64,000 nucleotides of DNA from Harmothoe impar (GCA_947462335.1 OX381716.1:1614845-1678844); one strand, 5' to 3'. Shown: positions 23,010-36,888, counted from the first letter of the stretch. Numbers and translations: made by a program. The notes: generated from the letters alone by a model not told the origin.

Positions 23010-23891
23010 CTTCCCCCTTTGTAATGGTAGGTGTAGGAGGGAGCAGCTGCCACTTTGGGTAATGTTTATAAAGTGTGTGTGTGTGTGTGTGTTGAGGTGG
23101 CAGTATGGGAGGGATGTAGTAGACAGCTGTCAAAGGGAGTCATGATGAATGTTACAATGGTTAGATGAGTATACACCTGCAGATATGCCAGTGATAAATT
23201 TGGAAGATGGTTCAGGGGCAGCATGTTCATAACTTCTCAAAGAATTTAAGCTTTTTAATCCAAGAGATATTCCAATGTTAAGTGCTCCAACCTCCCTTTT
23301 AAAAAATGCTGGATCTGCCACTGTTATGCCTGTATTCTGCAGAAGGGAAGGTATGAAGCTGGCAGGCAGGTTAGCTGGTGTAAGATGTAAGAAGTGAGTT
23401 TGAGTGGGGGGGGGGGGGGGGGGGGCTGGGATTACTTGGTGGATGAGTAATAGAGAGGAGATGATTAGGTGTCTGTACAAAGTGGTCAAAGGGAGTTCAA
23501 AGTAAGCTGCTACATCTGAGGCTGGTTGAGGCCCGGTACAGCCCTGGTGTGGACTGACATTTTGGTGTATTTAGAATTATAATCTTAACTTCCCACATTA
23601 ATATCCTTATCAACCTAGTTTGTGCTGGTAAACTATTAATATCACACCATGTTCACCTACAGTTAATTAAGACAAAATTCCCAGCTGATGAGTTAATCAC
23701 AAGTGCTGCATTTGTGCATCATATCCGAAGAATTAGGTTGATACACTAGCAAAGGCAGGGAGTGGTGCACTAATGCTGTGTTGGTGAGTTCTGCCCAGAT
23801 GTTCATCATAGTAATATCATTGAGGCATTATTCCGTCGTCAAAGGGTTAATACTGCTGTTGATGGGAATCATCATGACAGGAGAAAACACA
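23010..23891. other. Spacer between minisatellites
   Basis: It holds a (GT)n run at about 23072-23092, a G run of more than 20 at about 23406-23425, and a copy of the dispersed palindromic repeat at about 23675-23855. No supported gene. Confidence 0.6.
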
Positions 23892-25202
23892 ACCACACAG
23901 AGGTAGAGGCCCCATATTCAGCCACACAGAGGTAGCAGCCACACAGAGGTAGCAGCCCCATATTCAGCCACACAGAGGTAGCAGCCACACATTCAGCCAC
24001 ACAGAGGTAGCAGCCACACAGAGGTAGCAGCCCCATATTCGGCCACACAGAGGTAGCAGCCACACAGAGGTAGCAGCCCCACAGAGGTAGCAGCCCCACA
24101 TTCAGCCACACAGAGGTAGCAGCCCCATATTCAGCCACACAGAGGTAGCAGCCACACAGAGGTAGCAGCCCCACAGAGGTAGCAGCCACACAGAGGTAGC
24201 AGCCACACAGAGGTAGCAGCCACACAGAGGTAGCAGCCACACAGAGGTAGCAGCCATACAGAGGTAGCAGTCCCACATTCAGCCACACAGAGGTAGCAGC
24301 CCCATATTCAGCTACACAGAGGTAGCAGCCCCATATTCAGCTACACAGAGGTAGCAGCCCCACATTCAGCCACACAGAGGTAGCAGCCACACAGAGGTAG
24401 CAGCCCCACATTCAGCCACACAGAGGTAGCAGCCCCACATTCAGCCACACAGAGGTAGCAGCCACACAGAGGTAGCAGCCCCACATTCAGCCACACAGAG
24501 GTAGCAGCCCCACATTCAGCCACACAGAGGTAGCAGCCCCACATTCAGCCACACAGAGGTAGCAGCCACACATAGGTAGCAGCCCCATATTCAGCCACAC
24601 AGAGGTAGCAGCCCCATATTCAGCCACACAGAGGTAGCAGCCACACAGAGGTAGCAGCCACACAGAGGTAGCAGTCCCAAATTCAGCCACACAGAGGTAG
24701 CAGCCCCACATTCAGCCACACAGAGGTAGCAGCCACACATTCAGCCACACAGAGGTAGCAGCCACACAGAGGTAGCAGCCCCATATTCAGCCACACAGAG
24801 GTAGCAGCCCCATATTCAGCCACACAGAGGTAGCAGCCCCACATTCAGCCACACAGAGGTAGCAGCCACACAGAGGTAGCAGCCCCACATTCAGCCACAC
24901 AGAGGTAGCAGCCCCACATTCAGCCACACAGAGGTAGCAGCCACACAGAGGTAGCAGCCACACAGAGGTAGCAGCCACACAGAGGTAGCAGCCACACAGA
25001 GGTAGCAGCCACACAGAGGTAGCAGTCCCACAGAGGTAGCAGTCCCACATTCAGCCACACAGAGGTAGCAGCCACACATTCAGCCACACAGAGGTAGCAG
25101 CCCCATATTCAGCCACACAGAGGTAGCAGCCCCATTTTCAGCCACACAGAGGTAGCAGCCCCACATTCAGCCACACAGAGGTAGCAGCCCCACATTCAGC
25201 CT
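23892..25202. repeat. Composite 17-bp/12-bp minisatellite, 1.3 kb
   Basis: It is built from a 17-bp unit CCACACAGAGGTAGCAG, alone or preceded by a 12-bp unit CCCCACATTCAG (variants CCCCATATTCAG, CCACACATTCAG). The 17- and 29-bp modules alternate irregularly, with more than 50 copies of the 17-bp core. Because 17 is not a multiple of 3, the minus strand reads through as a 17-residue repeat in every frame. These frames are not genes. Confidence 0.95.
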
Positions 25203-27479
25203 CTCCTGCAGGGATTCATTAACACACAACACAGTGCTCAGACACAGGCCTCTCTCCTGCTGACCTCACAATATGGTGGCTGTTGTAATTATCATGTAAC
25301 ATCACGTGGTTGGATAATCCATCATTGTCACTGCTTCCAAAGCATGCATACAGGGTCAGAGTGCTCTATGAAGAGTTTCCAAGTACAACATTGGCTAGGC
25401 TTAATCCTCTGCACCAATACATACTTTATACTTATACAATGAGTGGTCATTAGTCACTTTTCATTATTTTTCGTAAAGTTTATTTGACAACTTAGTATAG
25501 ATTGAAAGTGATGTGAGCCTAGATGATTTAGCAGCAGCTTAATTTAAAGATGATGTAAATGCTACAGATCAAATAGTAAAAGGTGCAAAAACCTTGTTGT
25601 TGGGCATTGTGTTTTAAAAAACTCATTACAATGCCCTATAGCATTGCTATTAAAATCATCTGTTACCCCAAAATAATAATTGGTATGGAAAGGTGAAAGT
25701 TTTTGCCAATAAACATATTATGTGTCCGGAAGACCACAGGTTCTCAAAGAGGCAGAGATAAAGATCCTCGATAAAGTACTGGTATTGCTGGAGAGTGATA
25801 TATGGGACAAGGTAAGACAATGCAAGACAAAGACAGATAATGTTGGTAAAGGGAGACTATACAAGAGCTGGGGAACCTGGCAAATGGTAGAGCAGACCAA
25901 GACAGAGACTCACCAGACCCGGACAGAGTTCTGTCTGTAGAAAGAAGAGGTCACTTCATAAGGTATCACGCTACAAAACAATATGGGCTGAATATGTCCT
26001 TCCGTGTGTGACTGGTGCTGTGCCCCTATTCATGTAGGATGAAGGGTGGGGGAAGAGGAGGGGTTGTGGGACAGGGACGATAGTGTTACCTACCCATGTA
26101 TATATAGAGGATGGTCTTACTATTGCAGCATAAAAAGGGGCATGAAGTATTGATTTCATTCTTTTTTGGAGTTTTTATAGAAGTGACTATATATTGTTGA
26201 TGTTCTCAGTATTGCACCATATAGAGGGATAGGGAAAATTGTTAGAAAACTGTGTTTTTGTTCTTCTTTGATACACACAATTCCCCAGTGAAAAAATAAC
26301 CCAGTTGATACTCCTGTCATATTAAAACATCTTGATTTATCATCTTTGTGAGTGACTTCATCAAAGAATAATCTTGAAAACAATTATTATATCAAATGAA
26401 AATCTAACAGGGAATGCCAAGAAACATCAGTGATATCTGAAATAATTTCAAAGCAGCAGGCTTAAATGCACCTGAGCTATGTAGCTATCCAGTTCTGCCA
26501 TTAGCAGCCAATGTCTCTGAATACAAAGCAGCCAAAGAAGACATTACATTAGAACAGCAAGCAGTAGCCTTAACACTAGACAGGCAGCACAGGTTTATAA
26601 TACAGCTGCCTTTTGTCAGCTTGAGGCATGAAAACAACACGGTAACTGAGTAGTACTGCAGCTGTACTTCATGCCTCATTTCATGTTGATGAACTCTGGG
26701 AGGATCTGCATGATCCAACCTGGTATCAGTTAAACTCTCAAGTGCCGCATTGGTGCATCATGACCTCACATGAACATGAAGCAATGAGACCTGATGCTTT
26801 CCTTACAGGGTTAGCATGAATGGGTCTTCTCCTCCTCTTCCACCAGCCACCTACAGGCTTCTTCCATTTACACTGTTTGACGATCCATCTTTTACCCACA
26901 CCCTTCACCTACAGTTCTAGTTCCCACCACCAGGAGTCCAACATGACTACTAGCTAGGTCTGTGCTTGGCTATGTTGGGCCTTTCATTGTATGAAACCAA
27001 CGAACAACCTCAACTGGAATCCTTTCTGTAAGTGAGAAGGACCAGCCTGGGTGTTTCAAGATGGTTGTTATCATCAAAAACAAGGAATACCATACCTTCA
27101 CATTTAAGCACGAGGTTTTAAATGAAGAGTGGTTTTGTATAAATGTCAATGGTAGTCTTTATGATGTCACACCCTTGTAATGGTGAGCAGGGCAGTGGAT
27201 GACAGCCAGTTTGGGTGGTGTAACATCAGATGGTTGCTGTCTCCCCGGCACAGACTACAGCCAGGGCCTCTGCCCCTGGTGCTGTAATACAGTACTACAG
27301 CGTTACCATTCAGAGTCCCTTCTCCTCACTCCTTGTAGTGTTTCTCTATTCATAAGGTTGTCTACAGACTCACTATTCACCCACAAGGCTGCAGCTCTAC
27401 CAGTGCTGCCATGTAAGGTCTAGACTACAGCAGCACCATCTTGCCTATTCAAACCCTGTATCTAAGAAGTCTCTTTTCA

Positions 27480-27660
27480 AGGTCTAGTTTTAAGGGCCCT
27501 AGACAGAGAACCATATAGTTCTAGGGCCTAGTTCGAAAGGCCCCTAGACACAGTACCTTATAGTTCTAAAGGCCTATGTCTGGGGGCCCTAGACGGGAAC
27601 CTTATAGCTCTAAGGGCCTACTTCTGAGGTCATCTAGACACAGGACCTTTGCCTAGTTCA
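27480..27660. repeat. Degenerate tandem repeat, about 60-bp unit
   Basis: Roughly three units share GGCC(C)TAGACA, followed by ACCTTATAGTTCTAAGGGCCTA. The units have drifted but the order is clear. Confidence 0.75.
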
Positions 27661-27754
27661 CACTCTTGCTGTAATTATTCATAAACAGACAGCTTGTATT
27701 CATCCTCTCCCTGCGCGCAGCTTTACTGAGCAAATGAGCAATTTGGCACTACCT

Positions 27755-27870
27755 GGGCTACCTATAAATAGCTGCTGGTGGTCAGCGGGTGGTAGGTGTC
27801 AGTGGCGTTGAGTCAGGCTGACGTCTTGGAGGCATTCTTCTACTGTTGGGGTCTTCTACCAAACCCACGG
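27755..27870 (+). promoter_or_regulatory. Possible core promoter and first exon
   Basis: CTATAAATAG at about 27761-27770 is a strong TATA box and also a MEF2 consensus. Sequence 25-35 bp downstream could start transcription, and a donor-like CACGGTATGC follows near 27868. No coding frame can be tied to it. Confidence 0.3.
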
Positions 27871-30800
27871 TATGCCTGGTTTAGCTTTGGGTGCACTGAG
27901 TTTGAAGTCTAATACAGGTTTTTCTATATAATGCCTCAACCAAAAGAGGAAAATAAAGTGTACTTTTATTTCTCATTGTCAATAAAAAAATGTGGAATTC
28001 AGAGGAAATAATTACAAATGATACATTTATGATTATAAGAATTAAATACATCCCTGAAAGCTGGCATAATATAGCTACGCAGCGTTCCTGATGTAGTTAT
28101 GGTGAATTACTCTAAAGAGCTGTGACAGTAACTCATGAGGACAGATAGATACAGACCTTAAGGCATCATGTCTAATTTCTCACATTCAATATGAGGCCTT
28201 TTTCAGTTTTGAAACTATCCATTACAACATGTTAAATATATATATGCTGTGCAGCAGATCTTCCTGATTTTCTATTTTATCCTGTTTGAAAGCCGAGGTG
28301 GATTACACATAGTCCTAAATATAACATTTTTCTTATACAATGTGCATTTTTACTTTAAGCACAGCTTTGGCTTCATACTTTAATGTGCTCCTCTAACTCC
28401 TATCTACTGTCATTTTCAATTTATTTGTGATATTTCTATTCAAAATCAGTTGAACTGGAGCTTAGAATATAAAGACTACAATGAAGGCCACAGCATATCT
28501 ACAAATCTCCTATGACTAGTATTTTTGGTCACTTCAGGTAATGATAGATCTGCGGTAACATGTTCATAATTTTGTAGTTGAATCTCAACATATGAATGTT
28601 TAGATAAGAAGGCATGTGTTGAAATAGCCTACTAGCTCACAGACACAGTTCTTTCACCTGTTTGACTTATATAACAGACACTCCACCACAACCACAATGA
28701 CCATGACTCTCCGCCACATTACAAAGCATAAAAACACCCTCACCCACACAGTGGCACAATTATTGGCATTTTATCAAATGTGAAAGCACAAAAAGCCCTG
28801 GGGCGGTTGGTCGGTACATCAGGAGGGGTCAGCACAGGAATAAAAACCTTCCCCACTGAGGTCCAAGCTGCCAGCACATCAAAGGCTGCCCTGACCACTA
28901 CTTCCACCCTTCAACAGGCTTTTGTCCCCCTACCCCCCAATCATCATCTGTGGTGGCCTCTACAAAGGGCTGTAGCATTGACGCGGGCAGCATGAAGGTA
29001 AACGCCAGGAAGCAGTAAGGTTGGGTGGTTATATGAGTCACACTTCTGTAAATGGAGAAAGCTCTGTTGATAGCCAGAGGTAAAGCTGAACCTCATACTG
29101 CTGAGAATCTTTTTGACATGAGATTCACAATAGACCCTCTATGTCTAAACAAAATATGTTTATGTAAAGTATCAGATATTGAAACTCCTGCAATCACAGT
29201 TCATAGACTACCCAGGAGAAGTGCCAGTAACTGGTGAAATAAGAGAAAAGGTATCAGTTCTTTACACATTTGCATTGTCAAATGAGGATGCGTGAGGTGA
29301 GCTCTCTACTCTACTGGACTCTACTGGGGCAGCAGAGGGGGCAGTAGGGTTGGGGTCAGACAAAGCACTGGCTGACCATGGGCAGTGCTGAAGGTGGCTC
29401 TTTGACACATGATAGGTTCTGGCAGAGGCTGCAAGGTTGGGGCAGATACACCATACTATAACCGTGGCATGCAGCAAGTATGCTGGCAGTCAATCACTAG
29501 GTGGGCCTGTTGCTTGTGGTAATACACATACCCTCTTCATGCTTTAAGACAGGTTGCCTCTTCTTGTTAGTTCACAAACTACTACAGACTAGAGCAGTTT
29601 GATAGAGGACACAGAACTGATCAGCGATGTACATTAGTTGAATTTGTTCTTTTTATGTTTTTTTTCAGTCTCTACCTGATTTCCCCCAGACCAGAGCAGC
29701 TTTGATATAGGACACAGCGTCCCATTTCATGCTCTAATGTGTCGCTGTGAAAGGTAGCAATGGCACCTCATGGATGTGAAGTGATCGGTCCTGACATGAG
29801 TACCGAGGTGTGAGAGAATGTAAGCAGAGAGGGAAGTAAGTGGCCATCTGTATGCTGGTCCCACCTCACCAGCCGCCTGCTATGGTCTCACCTACTGCGT
29901 GCTGTTGTCCTACTCCTGCCACCTAAGACGCCATCACTCTGTATCAGTCTCACAAATGCCCAGACTGTCCGGATTTAGAAGGCCAGTTTGAGATTAGATG
30001 GTAAGGAAACTGTATCTTATATTCTATTTTATTACTTTTAATCAAGGTTCTCAGAAATATTTGTCGATGAATATTGCATAGAATATCAGAAATTTTCTAT
30101 TGCTTGTTTGAGCTGCCTCAGTTATTCTATAGGATGGCTTAAATAACTGGCCTAAATTGGGCCAAGGAAGTATAGTTGATGTTAGTTCCCGACCTGCCAA
30201 TTCTACCCTAAGCCTGACCAGGCGTCATCTCTGTTGTCTCCGCGGTCAGAGAACCACTTTGTGTGTTCCCAGGACACATTCACCCACTCCCTGACCACAT
30301 TTACCTCGGTCCCAGGCCCCATTTACCTCGTTCTGTGGCTAAATGTATCTCATTCCTGACCCACCTCTGCACATTACCCATCATGCTTCACCCACCTTGA
30401 AGGGCCATCAGGGCCGTGCCCACAGTCTCTGCAGGATGTGGTGCCCTTGGGCTCCACTCTCCTGCCTGATGTCCTGAAAGGAATGTCCATTGACCTTAAG
30501 GTGGTGAGTTAAGGCTGTTAGGCTTGGAGAGTGCAGCAAGAGGAGGCAAGGGTCAGGTGGCTTAAAGGCTGAGGTCTTGCTGCAGTAATAGTCAGAGTCG
30601 AGCGAGGACAGGTACTTGAGTCCTTTTATACTCAACACACAGCTTTAATGTTGGCCCCTGTGTACTAATCTAAGTAACCAATTAACCAATACTAATGTAT
30701 AGCAGGCTGAACCAGATACAGACTGCAGCCATATTGAAGTAAACATTTCTTAGAAATGATTGTCATAACTACGACCAGATTTATGAAGGTGCCAGGCATG

Positions 30801-31394
30801 CATGAATTAATGTCAATTGGACGTGGAAAAACACGCCAATCGGACAGAAACCTTTCTGACAGCAAATACATCTTATTCTCTAGATGTTTACGCTCAGATT
30901 CATATTCTAGTAGAGTATGCCTACAGACTTTAAACAGTGAGTGAAAAAAAAACTAAAGCTGCATATCAGTGATAGGCGTAGAACAGTGGGTAAGAGTGTG
31001 TGAGATTCATGTTATTGTCGGCCATATTGGTTCTTGTTACGGCCTTCATCAAGTGGCTGCACTTATCTGCATTGTTCCACTAACGGCCCTTCTCTATCGC
31101 CGCCTTTAGCTGCATTCTCCCAGCCCTCACTGTTTTAGTCACCGAGTCACTCACACACCCCTAAAAGCCAAATGCACAATCAATTAGCATTTTTCATGGT
31201 CTTTTTATGCAATAACTTTCTCAATGTGTTGCTATTAGGCTATGGAGCAAAAGTAGTATCAATCGTTATCCTCTACAACCGCCGATGCACATACTACATC
31301 CACAGACTTGATAAATTGGGGAATTTAGAAAAGGGTCCATTAGGTAGCAGGCAGTGCCTAAGTACACAGAGCTGCCCCTGGTGCCCTAACTGTT

Positions 31395-31625
31395 AAACTG
31401 CTGCAAAGTGCATGATGCATGAATACTGCCTTGGTTAGTCGACTCACCACTGCTGCATGAAAGCATTCTGTTGACACTTCCATTAGTTACATACAAGGGT
31501 TGGTAAGATACTAGAATGCAGCCCTTGCAACTTTTCTACCAGGGCTCCATTGATGCATCATGAAGACAAAGACATAGTACATTGAAGCACTATGCAGCCC
31601 TTTAAGGACTAACGGACTCACCCAA
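31395..31625. repeat. Dispersed palindromic repeat, copy i
   Basis: It includes GCATGATGCATGAATACTGCC, GACTCACCACTGCTGCATGAAAGCA, a second inverted block with GGGCTCCATTGATGCATCATGA, and an ACATTGAAGCACTATGCAGCCCTTTAAGG end. Confidence 0.6.
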
Positions 31626-33109
31626 GGTACAACCTCACCCACAACTAGCAGTTACCAAACTACCTGCCCCTATTTTTCATCTCTGAGCTGTTGGTGAAAT
31701 TGGTAATGGCTGCCTGGGAAAAATGTGCTCATTCATTGTCTTGCACTGCTGTATGAAACATGTGCCCAAGTACTTTGTTCACAAGCCATTGGTAGCACAA
31801 GACAACCCTCGTTGGAGGAGCTGCCTATTTATTCACCAACTACTTTATCTATGATTATTCATACCCAGCGGTTTCATCAAAAGTAACTATTAACCAATGA
31901 ATGAAGTAGTTGGTGAGGGGGGGATTGTTTATTCCCTGCACCCAGTGTATAATGTCAGACTACAATGTTGCTAAATGATTTTCAACAAGCGTTAAATCAG
32001 GTTATTTTTTAACAGCACTGAAACTGGCCAAATCCTTATAGACAAACTGTACTGCTCGGCGGGTCTCCCACAGCCGCTGACATGCTAACACACAAGCTGC
32101 CCTTAGGTGGCTGCTGGTGGTGGCAGGCTAGAAGCCATTAGCCTACACTACATTTACAAGCTGACAAATTACCGCACTAGGACTGGGTCTGGGGGCATGT
32201 GAGGTACAGCATGACAGGGTGCAACGTAAGTGGGCTCTGTTAAGCACTAGGTTGGGGAATACAGCCATCTTGTGAAAAAATTTAAAAATAATCTGGTACA
32301 AATGCAGTCTTGGTTATCAAACTTCACAGAATCTGTGGACCTGTGCTAGTAAGGTAATTTCTGAATACGTCCTCTTCCAAACCGATCATTATATGTTCCG
32401 AGTATCACAGTATAATGTAAACTAAAATCTGGGCATCCAACTTTAATCAATGCAGTCAAGAGACACCTGCTTAACAAATCAAGCTTATGTTAACAACTTC
32501 TCGTCTCATTAGTATTCTATTGAAATTTCTAGTCTTCGTAATCAATGATAAAAAAAACACAAGGAGCCCTTTTACCCTGTAGGCATTCATGAGCATACCC
32601 CAGGAACCTTCCCTATTCATATAGAAGGCTTGGTTGTGCAGCCACAACAGACAAGACAACAGGACCTGTCACTGCAGTCATACACATGGGTATTCAGGTA
32701 GCACCAACATAAATCCCATTATTCACCCTCTGTAGCTGTCATGGGAGATGTATGGGATGATGTATAGGACAATCGCATTTGGTTTTGTTAAAAATAGATA
32801 GAACCTGGGGGATTTGTTGACTAAGGTGTCCCTGATGTATTGCTACTCTCGAAGTAGGTTTCAGGCTATTTATTCAAAACTTTCATCTCTATGCATCATG
32901 AACGTTTAACGACAATACACCACCTAAGAGAATCATCTGTTAAGTGTAAATTCCTTTACATTGTTTTGTTGCATTTGGTCGGTGAAGGGATACTAGGTCT
33001 GTGTAATGATGTTTTATCAGTCTTTTTATGTTGCATTTAATATCATGTATAATGTATCATCGCACTATGAATGTTTATCATTTTTGCATGATAATGTAAC
33101 ATTGGATAT

Positions 33110-33545
33110 GCAAATAACTGACTGGTGATACTTTGATGCATTATGCTGACACTACAGTGTTGATGCACCCTCACAGAATGTGCCCTAAATGAAGCCTTGA
33201 TGCAGGCATCCTGCAGTCCTCAGACAGTTACAGTTTTAGATATCAGCATTGTGTTCCCCCTTCTCTGCACCCTCCATCCTCAGTGCTGATTGGGGACCAC
33301 CAATGCCCCTCAGAGGACCCACACATCACTCCCTATCATTCAATGAGGTCATTTACCCCTCAGGGACGGCACAATGCCTCAATGTGTATATTCATATGTT
33401 GTAATGATGCACCAACGATGGTGTCACCACTTCCTGAGAGAGTTGGCATGATACAGGAATGCAGAGCTAGTGAGTCGCCTAAGGCTATTTCATTTCAGCA
33501 TCACAATGATGAAGCTTTAAAGCATTAGGCTGCCCTTAAAGTGTT
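33110..33545. repeat. Dispersed palindromic repeats, copy j (two adjacent)
   Basis: Two related blocks: one with TTGATGCATTATGCTGACA and TGATGCAGGCATCCTGCAGTCC, the other with TTGGCATGATACAGGAATGCAGAGC, GAGTCGCC and AAGCATTAGGCTGCCCTTAAAG. Confidence 0.5.
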
Positions 33546-33984
33546 AGCATTTTGCATAAAAGGCGAGGGTCCTAATGGAAACCCCTGGGGTACATCCTTC
33601 TCTGTTAGAAAGCCATTAACTGATATTGTACCATTGATATCACACTGTCCTCACCCCAGCAGAGGTAGGCTGAATTAATAGGACAAAAAGGCGTGATTGA
33701 TTTAATAGAAAAGGGTTAATCTTGGTGATTATTCTACACCAACTGTATTTGTTTTAAACAACATTCTAGGTGAATCTTTATAGTCAAGTTGATCTGAAAT
33801 AAGGTGGGAGGGGGGGTAATATGTAGCATATTTCTAGATTATAACAACTGACAATGTTCATTAACTTTTAATGAAGCCATGATATCCCTTCATTCCCTCA
33901 CCCAGGCCTTAAAAGAATGGATTATGTCTCTTGTTTTAAGTTCATTCAATGGCATAATGGACCTACACAGAGTGGGTAAATCGC

Positions 33985-34125
33985 CTGCACTGGTTTGGTG
34001 CATCATGTAGTTTGGATGATGCATGAATGCAGCACTTTGGAGTCACCTTATTACACTGCATTCATGCATCATGCTGACAAAGATGTGGTACATTTAAAAC
34101 CCTTTGCTCTCCTTAAAGGGTTAAT
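33985..34125. repeat. Dispersed palindromic repeat, copy k
   Basis: A compact copy: GGTTTGGTGCATCATGTAG, GATGATGCATGAATGCAGCAC, then CACTGCATTCATGCATCATGCTGAC and a CTTAAAGGGTTAA end. The two inner blocks are inverted repeats of each other. Confidence 0.65.
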
Positions 34126-36104
34126 GTTGCAGACCAGCATGCAGACTAATGAACTGTCTCACCCTATTCACTAATAGGGCCAGATATTAATTATGTTTGC
34201 TCATTACTTTCACCGGATACCATCTTAGATTAGAGTCTTAATCAGGTTACAATGTTTTAATTGTATTATGATTCTAATAATAAGTTACACCAAAGGAACC
34301 TTAGAGACTTCCAGGATGAAAATATGTTAAGAGTAGTTCTGCTTTATTTCTAACTTATATGAAGGGTTTAATATCATAAATGCGTCGTTTTCCCACCCCA
34401 TACATGTCCCTGTCGGCTATCTTGTCAACTGCTGCCCATCTTGACTAGATGTGTCTAGACCTCATCACCAAGGTAACCTGCACCCTGAGGATTAAACAAG
34501 CCGCACAGTAATCCACCCGGCAGCAGAACCAAGATTAAATTGTGTTTATATGCAGCTGACACAATTACCCACTCTTCCTCATCCACCACCCATAAAGGGT
34601 AACAGGCAGCGGCCACGCTCAGTGGGGTCTTGGCCTCATTCTGGGTCTCCAATGGGGGAGCTGGCCTCGTTTTCATTTGCTGGGTAACCATAAGCTCATT
34701 GAGGGGGAAATGCAGGTCTCAGGGAGGGTAAGGTAAGCCATTCCTCTCCCTGAGTCAGACCGGCCAACCACAAAGAGGTTCAGTTGTAAGCTCTACTAGC
34801 CCTAAGCTCTACTAGTTTTCTATGCAGTTTGTTAGGCCTACTACCCCCACCAATATCAGGTCAGCCAGAGAGCGTGAAAACAGGATAGGCATGGTTAACT
34901 GGGGCATCCTGCCTTCCTGCAGTGAGAGCACATAATATAGACAAAGAAGCAGACAGTTTTACAACATGGCGTGACGTTTTGGTAGGCCTTCTGTTGTTTC
35001 AAATGTTTTAAGATCATATTTACTGATGAGTTCAGCTTCTATTCACTAGGTAACCTGTACCAAACATCTTTTAGTCTGGATATAAGTAACTTACACTGGC
35101 TCTTAGGTCCCTGGATCCTGTGTTTAAACCCAAGATTCAAGGTGATAATCAAATATGACAAGGCACCATTTCCAGAAGATGTGTGTGTATTAGCCATAAT
35201 GCAGATTTACATGCACACTTGCAGCACCAGCAACTCTCCAAGTAAGGAGATAGAAAGCCACGTCAGGGGGCAATAGACAAAATGGCATCCGGATTTATTG
35301 AGTTTTACCCTGGTGCCTTAGCCCTCTCTAACATCCTTAACCCTCGGTAGGTGTGGGAGACGGGGGATATTCTGAGACTACATTAGGGGCCTGCCTATTC
35401 CAATCCTATCCTGATGAAGAATCTGTAAAATATAGAGCAATGAGACTAGTTGATGATGTGACACCCCACAAAGCTGATCTATAAATACATCACGCTAGAC
35501 TAGTATGTATAGGAACAAGTGTGGAAAATCAAAGAGGTTTCTAAGATTAGTCTGTCTGTCATATTTGATAATTACATTTATTTTTTTTGTGACAAATGGC
35601 TTAGAAATGTGTTTTGATCTGCACACATTTATCTCATGTGTCCTGGTTCTCTCTGAAATGTACACAATGGAATGATAACCATTTCATTTATAGTGATTGA
35701 GCAATAGGGATATCAAGATTTAAGTTGAATTGTCTAATAAAAGCTCTTGTTCAGAGGTCAAAGGGTACCATTAAATTGTGTTACAAGTTCCCACATGAAC
35801 TTGTTATTGTATCATGCGTTAGTGAGCCTCTTTGTAGCAAAGCTGCAGCCCAAAGCTTAGAGCAAGGCCTAGCCATTATACTATAGTCACATGCTATTGT
35901 GTCATATATTCATGGTCCATGTTTATGTCCTAGACCTGACTTGCTAAAATGATTCATCCATGTTTCCATCCCATAATATCACTAACTAACCCCCGCCACA
36001 CACACACATGCATCTTTTCTTACATGGCATGTGATTTGTCAGCAGTGACAATGGCCAAATGACATAAGTGGCATGATACATGGCCTCCCAATTGCTGCCC
36101 CCCT

Positions 36105-36230
36105 AATCACGTGGGGGGATAAAAGCCACTCTGATTGGTCCATATCACTGAAGGTGACTTTATGTCATGTGACCATGTGATGTGGCGATCATATAAAAAC
36201 AGGAGTGTCAATACCTTTCCCAGCCAGTGA
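36105..36230 (+). promoter_or_regulatory. Possible promoter (E-boxes, inverted CCAAT, TATA)
   Basis: In order: CACGTG at about 36109, GATTGG (inverted CCAAT) near 36133, GTCATGTGACCATGTGATG near 36165, and CATATAAAAAC near 36190-36200. The spacing fits a core promoter transcribing to the right. No first coding exon is visible downstream. Confidence 0.3.
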
Positions 36231-36484
36231 TGGCCCAGTGTTGTGTGTCACTTTTATAGAGCCTGTATATTCAGTGTGTTATGTGTAGTGTGTTAAAAGT
36301 ACTTGTAGCAAACACAACTCATCCACCATAGTAGTTGGTTCTATGAAATATAGGATTTTTGATAATTGTCTTCATCTAAATACCATAATTCCTTAAATAT
36401 ATTTAGAATCTCTGGCTACTGAACTGCAATTATGATAAGAATTTGGTTATTACATGCCTACCTCAAGGTTCATACCCATTTGTC

Positions 36485-36888
36485 ATGAGGGGGGTGTGGG
36501 GGAGGTGGACACAGGCTAGGTGTGGACTAGGTCTCTTACTGAGGGGGGTGTGGGGAAGGTGGACACAGGCTAGGTGTGGACTAGGTCTCTCACTGAGGGG
36601 GGTGTGGGGGAGGTTGGACACAGACTAGGTGTGGACTAGGTCTCTCACTGAGGGGGGTGTGGGGGAGGTGGACACAGGCTAGGTGTCGACTAGGTCTCTT
36701 ACTGAGGGGGGTGTGGGGAAGGTGGACACAGGCTAGGTGTGGACTAGGTCTCTCACTGAGGGGGGTGTGGGGGAGGTTGGACACAGACTAGGTGTGGACT
36801 AGGTCTCTCACTGAGGGGGGTGTGGGGGAGGTGGACACAGGCTAGGTGTCGACTAGGTCTCTCACTGAGGGGGTCGTGGGGAGGTGCC
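36485..36888. repeat. 54/55-bp minisatellite with a three-unit higher-order repeat
   Basis: Seven full units and a partial one of TGAGGGGGGTGTGGGG... ending TAGGTCTCTCAC. Units 1-3 differ at diagnostic sites (GGGAGG or GGAAGG, one or two T before GGACACAG, TTAC or TCAC end). The same A-B-C order recurs in units 4-6 and begins again in unit 7, so the array grew in 163-bp blocks. Confidence 0.93.

Larger units (their letters stand above)
25203..36484. other. Gene-poor 11-kb stretch
   Basis: No supported coding gene. It contains a degenerate tandem repeat at 27480-27660, a possible TATA promoter near 27759, dispersed palindromic repeats (about 26735-26820, 31395-31625, 33110-33545, 33985-34125) and a possible promoter near 36130-36225. 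All open frames are below 85 codons, without motifs. It could be a large intron of a gene with exons outside the window. Confidence 0.5.

Noticed and set aside
22128..23145. Several open frames of 75-226 codons on both strands (Pro/Thr/His-rich or Val/Gly-rich)
   Set aside because: They only translate the G-rich minisatellite; the frames are kept open by the repeat unit.
23872..25079. Minus-strand frames of 62-138 codons with a Cys/Leu/Val repeat resembling a membrane protein
   Set aside because: They translate the 17-bp minisatellite unit in shifting frames. There is no start context or non-repeat part.
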